From NCBI RefSeq assembly GCF_963576615.1, contig NC_088710.1, positions 22,005,114 to 22,069,113 of the forward strand: a stretch of 64,000 nt of DNA, read 5' to 3'. Both the position numbers and the translations under genes were made by a program. Below are positions 46,401 through 58,400 of this stretch, piece by piece. How positions within the stretch are numbered: the stretch's first letter is position 1; each line of letters starts with the position of its first letter. Below the pieces are notes generated by a model that was not told the origin of the DNA, searched no databases, and saw only the letters and a program-made list of their open reading frames with translations. The DNA comes from Watersipora subatra. Its lineage: Eukaryota > Bryozoa > Gymnolaemata > Cheilostomatida > Watersiporidae.

Positions 46401-49400
46401 ACACTTACTTCTGCTACACTTACTTCTGTTACAGTTACTTCTGCTACACTTACTTCTATTACACTTACTTCTGCTACACTTACTTCTGCTACACTTACTT
46501 CTGTTACACTTACTTCTGCTACACTTACTTCTGTTACACTTACTTCTGCTACACTTACTTCTGTTACACTTACGTCTGCTACACTTACTTTTGCTACACT
46601 TACTTCTGTTACACTTACTTCTGCTACACTTACTTCTGTTGCACTTACTTCTGCTACACTTACTTCTGTTACACTTACGTCTGCTACACTTACTTTTGCT
46701 ACACTTACTTCTGTTACACTTACTTCTGATATAGTTCTATATCCTTGCGGGCGATCTTGAGCTCATGCTTGAGTTTGTTATAATCCAAATCTTTGAGTTC
46801 GTCTTTTTCTCGCGCCGCTTCGACGATACTTTTCTTTTTCCTAAGTTCTTCACCCTCTGCTTCTAGTTGAGCTATTTTTGCTTTCAACCGAGGAATGTCA
46901 TTGAGACTCTGTTCCGCTGACTCTGCCCTGTGTTTTAGCTACGATCAAGTGATAAGATTGGTTTATTAGCTATGCAATTGGCAATTGGATTGACAGTAGC
47001 TTGTTTAGTAACCTTTGTAACTAGCTTAAAATTCTAAAATTTTGGTGGAGAAGATTACTACTAGCGACAGTTGTCTGTCGTGTCACAAGTGTTGCATAGA
47101 TTTGGTTACTGTCCTACCTTCTTTATGTCAGATTCATATGACTCTAATATTTATAAAACTGGTTCTTTAGCAACTTTAAAGATTTCAATTTTCTAACAAG
47201 ATTTGAAAGTTTTCTCTGGCAGTTCATATAATTAATGCTATCTCAGTACATTATAACTTGCAATAAAAACTAGCTAACCACCAAGTAGCTGAAAAGCATT
47301 CTCAATGGTTATATATTTTTTGGGTAAGAAAGTTTTTCATTTCAACCAGACGTTCTTTGGTCACTGAATGAAAGTTTTAAAAGGTGCTCAAATCAAATGA
47401 AGTATGCAAACAATGGCTACACAAGTCTCAACTGCTTTAACAAAATGAATAGCATTTCAAATAATTCCTGTCCTATTGTCACCTAAGTTGATTTATTGAA
47501 TTATACATCAACAATTCGTGAAGAAATAAATTATGGTTGTCAAATCAAACACAAGCCTTGGTGGCATCTGGCTGAACAAAATTGACCTTGAATCATCTCA
47601 AGCTGTTATGTTGTAGGAATGAGTTACTTTAACAGGTTCTCCCAGCGTAAGGCCATGACATTCGAAAACTGTAAACCTCACTGAAATTTTTGATAGCAAA
47701 AAAACACTTGTTTGATTTAATTAGAAGTCACTGGAACTTCAATTGCCAACTTTCAGTAGGTTCCCTCATTCATTCCATACCTATGACTGTCTTTCTGTTC
47801 TTCTCTATCAATGTAACAATGATCAGATTATTGGATTTGATAGAATGTTAGATATCTATTATAGACCGTCTAATTTAATGTAACCTCTAATATTATATAA
47901 GATAATATATAGATAATAATATATATAGTATATAATAATATATATATAATATATATATTACTATATAATATATGTATTATATAATAAATTTATAACCACA
48001 AATATTGTAAACTAGCCATAAGTAGTAGGATTGTTGGGTATCTCTAAAAAGAAAATGTTAAGAAAGCTGTTAGGGCCTTTGAATATAAATTCTTTTCCAA
48101 TTTGTGCTCTGTTTGTGATATAAACCCTGACTGACTAATCATATTTACCAAGTCAAACTCGAGCTGCAATTCATTGGTTTGACGTTTCAGGGCTGTGTTT
48201 TCTTCTAGGCATTGCTCATATTCACCGAGAGCTGATTGACTCTTCACTTTAGTCACTTCCTCATACAGCCTCTCGATCTCTGCATTTTTCTCCTTTAAAG
48301 ATAAAAAGATGCAGTTGGCTATTGAACATTGTACAAGTCATTATATAACATTGTACAATTCATTATATAACATTGTACAAGTCATTATATAACATTGTAC
48401 AATTCATTATATAACATTGTACAAGTCAATATATAACATTGTACAAGTCATTATATAACATTGTACAAGTCATTATATAACATTGTTAGTACAAGTCATT
48501 ATATAACATTGTACAAGTCATTATATAACATTGTACAAGTCATTATATAACATTGTTAGTACAAGTCATTATATAACATTGTACAAGTCAATATATAACA
48601 TTGTACAAGTCATTATATAACATTGTACAAGTCAATATATAACATTGTACAAGTCATTATATAACATTGTACAATTCATTATATAACATTGTACAAGTCA
48701 TTATATAACATTGTACAATTCATTATATAACATTGTACAAGTCAATATATAACATTGTACAAGTCATTATATAACATTGTACAAGTCATTATATAACATT
48801 GTTAGTACAAGTCATTATATAACATTGTACAAGTCATTATATAACATTGTACAAGTCAATATATAACATTGTACAAGTCAATATATAACATTGTACAAGT
48901 CAATATATAACATTGTACAAGTCAATATATAACATTGTACAAGTCATTATATAACATTGTACAAGTCATTATATAACATTGTACAAGTCATTATATAACA
49001 TTGTACAAGTCATTATATAACATTGTACAAGTCATTATATAACATTGTTAGTACAAGTCATTATATAACATTGTACAAGTCAATATATAACATTGTACAA
49101 GTCATTATATAACATTGTACAAGTCAATATATAACATTGTACAAGTCATTATATAACATTGTTAGTACAAGTCATTATATAACATTGTACAAGTCAATAT
49201 ATAACATTGTACAAGTCATTATATAACATTGTACAAGTCATTATATAACATTGTACAAGTCATTATATAACATTGTTAGTACAAGTCAATATATAACATT
49301 GTTAGTACAAGTCAATATATAACATTGTACAAGTCAATATATAACATTGTACAAGTCATTATATAACATTGTACAAGTCAATATATAACATTGTACAAGT

Positions 49401-52400
49401 CATTATATAACATTGTACAAGTCATTATATAACATTGTTAGTACAAGTCATTATATAACATTGTTAGTACAAGTCATTATATAACATTGTTAGTACAAGT
49501 CATTATATAACATTGTACAAGTCAATATATAACATTGTACAAGTCATTATATAACATTGTACAAGTCATTATATAACATTGTACAAGTCATTAAAGGTAG
49601 GAAATAAAATAGAGAAATAGAGCTTACATAAAAGCTTTTCTTTTGCTGTTCGGACAGGATTTCCTTTTCTTTGTTACATTCATCGAGGAGACGATTGAAA
49701 TTATCCATTTCTATTTTCTTTTTCTTATTATAGTCGAGCAGTTTCTGAGTCAACTCGGCTATTTGACGTTCCATATCCTGCTCCCTCATTAAAAGTCGCT
49801 GATAGTCCTGCCATTATAACACAGTTGTTAGTGGTGACAAGCACTAGCCAATCAAATAAGTCATGCTACTTGTTGTTTTAAACGAAATACAAAGACCTTT
49901 TAGTATGGTGGAAAACTGAACCTTCTTTTTAGCTAAAAAGTCGACCTTACCATAAAGCTAAAATATAGAACTTCCCAGAAAGTTTAATTACTGTACATTT
50001 TAAAAAGATAAAATACAGACTTCTTCGGGAAGTTTAATTACTGTATTTTATGGAGAGATTAACTTTTTAAAAAGCCCAAGTGCAAAGCTTTTCAAAAACC
50101 TTTAGACAGCACTAACGTCAGCAGCAGAGTTTCAGAGACAGTAAAGATTCTGTTTTATGAACTATAACAAGTAAAGAAGCCAATTTGTCAACACAAATGT
50201 CTGACACTAATCAAGGAGTGTCAGCTCAAACAACTAGTTGGTAGACATCATTTGGTAACCATTTTCAGTCCTTAATTTTGAACATGTATTAAATATAAAA
50301 CATTTACTCTACCTCATGGTGAAACTGAGTATTGGTTGGAAGAAGATTACTGGAATGGCGAGGAACATTTAGCTCTGGTTTTGAGCCCTTGCTCGCTGTC
50401 CGGTTAGGTAGAGATATCGCTTTCTGCAGCGGAAGCGTTTCTGAGCTAAAAGCCGACTGCGAAGCTTGCTGCTCCGCGGATCTGAAACTTTCTCTGATGT
50501 GCTCTAGTTCTTGTCTTTTTTGTGACAGCTCTTGCACCATCCTGTCATTTTCTAATTTGAGAGAGTTGAGAGAATCGTGCGCCTCAGCTGTGGCCGAAAG
50601 GCAGCTGTTTAACTCATCTCTACAGTTTTGCAGTTTGGAATGAAGGTCATCTTTCTCCAAGTTCAACAGATTGCAATTCTCACACGTGGCGGCTGCCTGT
50701 GTGCCTGCAGACGCGATTCTATGCAGATTACTGTCTATACTAGTTGATCTCTCATCAACTGCAAACTTGGCTTGCGTCGTTGCAGATACATGACGTCGGT
50801 TTAAAGAAAGTCGTATGCTTTCGATTTCATCTCTCGCTTCCTGTAACTTAGATTTGAGTCGCTGGTTTTCTAACATTTCTTCCTCGAAATCCTTTTTGTT
50901 GCCTTTCATCAGACCCTCCAGCTCCGTTTGCTTCTTTGTAAATTCCTTTTCTAGTTTGTCCTTTGACTGCTTACGCTCGGCCTCTTGGTCTACCATTCTT
51001 TGTTTCAGATCTTCACAGGCTGTCACCAATTCTTCCAACTCCTCTTGTTTCTCGTTTAACTCCTTCTTTAGTTGAACATTCTGCTGCTTGCAAATTTTCT
51101 CACGATCTAACAACTGTTGTTGTGTGGTCTGAAACTCTGCAAGCATCTCTGCGTTCTTGTTCTCTAGTTTTTTATTCTTCTCTCTGAGAGCAGTGATCTC
51201 AGTTCTCTCTGCTGCAGATGACAGATCTATATCCTCTATCATTCTCTCCTTCTCTTCTTGTAATAATGCACAATTTTGTTCCAACTTTGCCAACAGCGCC
51301 TTTGTCTTACTCAAATCCTTCTGCGCTATATTTAGGTCAGAGAGTAAACTATCTTTTTCTTCATTTGACATTCTTACCGAAATATCGCACTCTTTTTTAA
51401 AGCTTTCCAAATCCTGCAACGAGTCTCGGAGTTGTCCGCTCAATTGCTGGTTCTCTGCCAATAAGTGCTCTTTTTCGAGATTGCCTTGCGCTTTTATTGA
51501 CTGCTTCCGAGCGTGTAGCATTTGCTTGAGCTCATCAATTTCGTTGGTTGCTACCTCCAGCTTGGAAACAAGTCGGCGATTTTCTTGTTCCATAAATGAA
51601 TTCTGAGGTTGTGCTTCACTAGTTGCCCTAAATAAATAAATCAGTAAACAATTTTTATAATGATAAATAGGTATTTGGCTGTTTTGTTATTTTTAACATT
51701 TTCAACTCTGATTTGCCGACTTATTTATATATATAACCATATTAGTTGAATGCCCGGGTGATAAAAAAGTCTTTGGACAAAAAATTTATTCTCGTTCAAC
51801 ATTCACCATTACAACAACTTCGTCATTCTAAATTTTAAACTTCATATCATAAGAAAAATCTTTTTCTGCAGTTCAAATAAATTAAGAAAAAAAGAGAGCA
51901 ACTGTAAAAGTTTTAAAACTTTTTAAACAGCCATAATTTTTAAGTTTCATAACTTGAAAGAAGTGTTTCGGTGAAATAAATTAAGAGGAAAAATAAAAAT
52001 GTAAAGGTGTTTAAATGTAAATGTGAAAATATTTGAAAGTAATGGCTAAATATAGTTGGTTTTGTTACAACCACAATAAAAAATTGTTTGATAAACAGGT
52101 ATATGATTTTAGTTCGTTTCAGTGCTGGCATCATAAGGTGAAAACAACGTAGGCTATAGACATATATAGAGTGGTATAGAAACTCATAGTAATTATTTAA
52201 TGCAATCACGTGCTGGAAAAATCATCAAAAATATCATAATTAAAAAAAGTAACAAAACAATATGTTAATCTTAGTAACTATAGTTACCTACAATAACATT
52301 AGTGTCTTTTGTGGTTATGCTCTTCAAGATAATGTAACACTACAATGTACTACAAGGAGAGTTATTACCTTCAAGACAAAAACCTAAGATGCTTATATGC

Positions 52401-55400
52401 CTATAATTGTCTAAATGACCTTCACAGCACATTAAAAGATGTTCAACGTTTTTCCGTATGTTATAATGAAAGCGAAACCGAAAACAGGTACATGTAGGCG
52501 ATAAAATTTTAGCCAATAAAAATTTTGAAGTTTGGTTGCGTAATAATCCATAATAAAACCTTGCTTTAAGCATGTTTTTAGTAAGCAAAATCTATTTTAG
52601 TTAAATTCTACATTTATTTTATACGGTGTATTAAAGGTAGAAACTCCCTACAGTACATACTGCATGTAGTAAATTAAATTGGTTTGTTATATTTTATTGC
52701 AGATCATAACCACTAAATTCACTGAAGCTATTGTATATTGACCTTTTTATACACACACTTTTATGCAGTAATTGTTACTATTCATTCAACAAATTTATGC
52801 TTTTTATTTTGCTTTCTCAGTTTGTATTATTTGTATCATTCCCAAATAATTTCTAATTGTAATCGTAGCAAAACAGACTTTGTTTAGCCAACCTTTATTT
52901 GCTAATTATTTTACATTTAAACACTTTAATTACAGTTGTTATATTTTTCTCTTAATTTATTTCAACTGTCCAAACTCTTTTTCATGTTATGAATTTGAAA
53001 GGTTTCAGTTGTTCTGTTCTGCTCCTTGTTTAGTTACTACACACTAGCAATGTTAGTAGATTTCCTATTCATCTCTATACAATTATACAGCCAGGACATG
53101 GGCAATGAAGAGGTTCAAAAAAGACCAAGTGACCTTGCAGATTTGTAGAGGACCTCCAGCTGATCAGATATTTTTCTCAACTCTGCATCCTTCAGCTCAC
53201 AGCCCGGACATTTGGTCACCTGAACATTGCTGTAAATGCATAGCATATACTTCTACTTTCAGATAGACCAAACACACCAGAAATAGAACAAACAACAATA
53301 TTTGATACAAACAACAACTCATTTGATTATGTGTAGGTCAGACTAATGTAAAGTAGATAATTGGTCTCTAAAATATACTTACCAACAGGTTTCACTGGTA
53401 TACAGCAATGTCTAATTAATTTATAGTAAACAACAGGTTGCACATGTGTACAGTTCACAATAGATGTACTGTATAAAATGAACCTTCCTAGTGAGCAGTA
53501 TATACCTGGTTTCACTGGGGTTCATTACATTGGTTCATTACCCCCATTACATTAATCTCACTAAGGTTCACTACATGAGGTTGTATTAGTGTAAAACATA
53601 CCACAAGTTCAAGTCAAGTTCATGCAGCTATCTTGTAATGATATACTTCTAAGCTTACGAGTCTACAATTCTCTTAGTGTAAAAAATTCAACAGCTATCG
53701 CTAGGGTGTACTGTCTATACCGTAATTAAAGTGGTGCTCTTTTGTCTGACCGAAAACACTGGAGGGTGCCATAAAATTATTGCACTGTATGGGGTTTGAA
53801 CCTGCAACAGTCAACTCACAGATCAGACAGTCTAACACCTTCACCAATAAACCACTGCCAGTCTTTGCTAATAACTGTGCAGATAGTTATAAAACCTGGT
53901 GATCTCTTATGGTACATCCAACTGCCAGGGGAGTAGTGGTTACATGTATATGAAAGAGATCCTATTAGAGTCTGGTGTATAACAGGATTGATTATGGTTA
54001 AGTACATGACACCCAAGTGACAAACAATAGCTGAGGCTAATCGATTGTCTAAGATGTTCTACTGGCTGTCTATGATATACATCACTTGAAACGCAGCCCT
54101 TCCAAATCTCTACTTACAACTAATAACATGGATGACGTGGAGACATGGAAACAGCTGTGTCACTCACATCCTGCCATCATTCAGTGTGGCTGTTTAGAAG
54201 TGAAACGCTTGTGCAATGTGCTGTCTTTGTGCCCCGAAAACGATCTTAGCGGCCTACGTTTGTGCGTGCACATAAACCTTGACATAAGGCGTCACACAAC
54301 CATCGCTCTACTATAGCACCATATAGAAACATGGTTTGCTTGTCGGCCCGGCACTTCAGCACTGATGCACCCAGGTGTTGCTACACTACCTCTGTATGGG
54401 AACTTATTAATTTACCTCTACATACATGTGTACATATTTTGACATACGACTCCAAATTTCAGCCAATCTCTATTTGAAAATATGCAGTAATTTTCAACAA
54501 AACACCTTGAAAATCTCCAGAAATATGACAAATTTGCATGTAGAGTTAAGTATACATATATGAATAATAAAAACTAAAAATACAACAGCAAACTAACAAA
54601 AAATGGGTAAATTCAGTTAAACTATGGCGCAGGATGGTATGCGTTTCTTTCACTTATCGACCACAAGGGGAGGTAACAATAAACACCTTCATTGAATTTT
54701 TCTTTATTGTACTTTCTAACTCTTAGTTTTTAAATAGTTATACTAAATGTACTTGTTTCAATGCCTTACTTAACCAGATAAAATAACATTCATTTTCTTG
54801 TGAGCCCTAAATCCAATTAATCCAAATACAATGTATTTCTATAAGGATATTTGCGTCAACATACAACGTTTTGACATACAAATTATATATTGGATTGGAT
54901 ATCTTGATGAGTCAAAATTTGATAGCATATATACATTTCCCTTATGCGCACGTAACACAACAAACTGACATGCTATCCTTGACTAACACTGCATGTATAA
55001 ACAATCTTGTTAACACGTAACACACTTAATTGTGTGCTATTTACAACATACGTGACATGACTCAGTATAACTTGAATTACTTAATCAACACACACTTTTG
55101 TGTACATGTAACCCACCTGGTTGACATGCCATCTATAATATACTTGAGGTCGTCAGCAGATACCCTTCTTGTGCAGTTCTTGCAAGTCTCTCGTTGTGTA
55201 GACAACTCTTTGTTTAACTCAGCTTGCTTTTCCTGAAATGACTTGATATCCTGTGGAAGCAGTATAAAATACGTAGCTTAACATAAGACTGTTTTGTTTT
55301 ATTATAAGAATAGGGTTGGAACATACATGTGCACATATTTAAGTTTTGACTACTGATTCTCATTTGTGATTTATTTTATAGCAGAAACCATATGAAAATT

Positions 55401-58400
55401 ATAAATTCTTTATTCAACAGGGCCATAACACTCTAATTGATAGCTACTTGTTAAAGTAATAAGATAGAATTTGGCTGCACGCCAATTATATTCTAGCAAT
55501 TCCTATTTACTCATGGAAGCAGTACAGGACTGGCTTTTGGCTGCGTGCCAATTATATTCAAAATTTTATTGTTATCTCCATTTGGAGTTAACTCCTGGGC
55601 AGTCTGCTGAGGTGCTGCTCATTGCTTTGAATTCCATTATGATTAGACTATATACGAACAAAAATTTTTTTAACACTGATTGCTAAGACGCATATGTCTT
55701 CTGTAGAAAATAACTTCACTGCAAAAAGGAAGATAATTAAATCAAGTCATTTTCTACACAGATCAAAATTGAACTAAAAGCGAGTCTATGTTTAATTCAA
55801 AGTTTCCTAAACCAAAAATCAAATTTTTTCAGCACGATAGATCCAATTACATGTATGAATCAATGAATACTTTCACAGACATCGACCAGATGTCAATAGA
55901 CAGCAAATCACAATACTATATTGCTGTGAAAATGAGTCAATGTGAGTTTCACCATGGCGCAAAGGTCTGTAAAAATGGACTTCGCTTGGTCCATATGTTA
56001 AACCCTATACATTTCAAAACACAGCTAAAGTCTAATAGAAAATCAAACCTCTTGTAGCTTTAGGACCTGCTGATTCAGTTTTTGCTTTTCAGCTGTCAAG
56101 TCTTGGTTTCTGCTTTTTAGCCAAATATTTTCCTTTTCCGCGCTAGTTTTAGCTCCTTCAATTAGTATGTTCGCTTGTTCCGCCCGATACTTCTCTTGCT
56201 CAGCTTTACATTTCTCAAGCTCGTTGCGAGAACTCTCCTCAAAAGCCTTATCTCTCTCTTCCTCCGCCCTTTTCCTCTCTTGCTCCGCCTTTTTCCTCTC
56301 CTGTTCAGCTTTAAGCTTTTGCTGCTCCAACTTTGAGAGTTGTTCTGTTAGTTCTAAGTTCTTTTTCTCTAGTCTCTTCAACTGGGCCTCTCTCTGATTA
56401 ATCTCATTGTTGGACTCTTCCGACTGAATAGATCGGAAAAACACAAAGACACTAGACTAGCTGACATAAAATTCGGTTTTAAATGACTATTTTGAACGAG
56501 TTTCTACAGTTTAATGAATTTTTATTGCCTTTCCTACAAAAAAGTAATTTTAGAAAATGTGTAAATATAATTTTTAGAAAATATTTTAACAGGTCTTTTT
56601 AAAGAATGATCTCAACAACTTATTACTCAGCAGTTTTACTGTTCTATGTATATAAAAATTCCAAAAAATAATTTTGTCAAGAAGTGGTAAAGTTTTAACA
56701 TCCGTGCGAAAAAGTTTGTGGGAGCCAGAAAACGAAATATTATAACCTAATCAAAACTTGCTGTAAAACCTCTATTCGAATGTCGATTCAAATTTGGATT
56801 TGTAATGATCATGTATTACTGAAAGTGTAAATGCAGTGTATTTTCTTGTTCTTGTAAATGAAACTATTTCTACTTTTTTGTCAAATGGTACAATGTTTTT
56901 TTGTCAAACAGTAAAATATACCTATTATGTAAAATTTAAAAATGTGAAACCTAATTTTTTGCCAAATAAAAAAAGATATTTTAATATCTGAAAGCAAATT
57001 AATGTGAACAGGTTTTGCCAGATTATCTACATTTGTAAGAGAAGATAAAGTAAATTTGAAATTCCTGAATTGAAAGTATCAACACCAAACTAAACACTAT
57101 CAGATATACATGTATTACTCTTACAAATCAAACCGAGATGTCTCATATCAACAATTGGCTGGTTGTTAGCGAGTATGTCAATAATTATTTATAGATACGT
57201 GGTAAAATATATGCCAGGAATGTCTGTCTGTATGTCCTTCGGTATGTCCGATTATAGCTATTAAAATGGTAGAATTAAAATATCACATCCTGCTGGATTT
57301 GAACTCACAAAAATTGCAACTGCAAGTTTGTAATCCTATTGTCTAACCACGAGTCTACAAAGGCTCTTATGGTTCACAGCTCTTACTATATACTGTATAC
57401 ACCTTTCTTCCGATTTCACACACTAAATGACGTATTGACACATTATGCCTATGAGTTAATAACATATATAGGCACAAATCGCCAAATTTTAATTTCGAGA
57501 GAAGTTTTTATTGATATTTACGGCGGGCAAACAAATTTACCCTAATTCTATTATAAAATGAAAACTTGAATTGGTTCCAGCAAAATTGAGGACTGACAGT
57601 AAACTTTCGAATAGAATACGTTTGGTTAAAAAAGACCATCATTTATGTTAATGTCGTAGTGACAAGGTTCAACTTTTTCAATAAACTTTTCAATCAACTC
57701 TTGTCGCCAGGCCCAAGTGTATCTATAGCAGTTTTTTCATACAGTTGATGACGCTTTCTGACTATACTAGTTTGAAAATCCATCGGGCCATTAATGAATC
57801 CAGCTTTGTGTTAACCTGTTTCCTTAGAATGCTCACCCTATATTATCTATTAACTAGCCCTAACCATCAGATGTAGACACAAGTCAACTGCTGCACTGTA
57901 GCTGTTGAAATCAATAGACATGACTAGTAGATTCTCACCCTTCGCTGGTTTTTCTTCATATAAATAAGAATATCTTTCTCAAGCTGTTCGCACTGAGCCT
58001 TCAGGGCCTGTCTGTCGTGGTCACAGAGCTGGAACATTGACTCAAACCCCTCCAACCTTGTTTCATAATCCAACTTTTCAGCCTCTACCTGATATAAACC
58101 GTCACACTGCTCGTGGAAAGATTGTGACAAAAACACTGGGTACTTTGAGTGCGATTAGATATTTACTATATGCCCCTATTCATGAATAGAAACTGTAAAA
58201 CATGTGTTGTAATAGTCTCTGGATTTGATGTTGTTACAATGGAGCACCGTAACTAGGGCCACAGGGGCCAACTTTCTGGTCACCAAGGTCACTGGGAAAG
58301 CCTTCCGACCACAGAAGAAAAGTTGGTCACCGTTGAGAGCGCTCGGACAACTGAGTAGAACGTACAGAACACCAAGCATAAAATAAATAGAAAAGTGGGC

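Noticed and set aside
48311-49594. CRISPR-like array
   Set aside because: There are no spacers: units are contiguous and the locus is a eukaryotic intron, so it is a minisatellite.
50332-51606. Several plus-strand open frames, Ser- and Cys-rich, up to 149 residues
   Set aside because: They are antisense shadows of the large coiled-coil exon on the minus strand.
53755-53885. A functional tRNA gene
   Set aside because: Box A and box B are present on the minus strand, but I could not form a full cloverleaf with acceptor stem; a tRNA-derived SINE fits better.
54086-54316. Plus-strand frame of 76 codons with several cysteines
   Set aside because: No family pattern; it lies in intronic DNA next to a SINE-like copy.
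55788-56057. Plus-strand frame of 89 codons inside a coiled-coil gene intron
   Set aside because: Not recognised, no splice or start evidence, and it overlaps the exon at 56049 antisense; probably chance.
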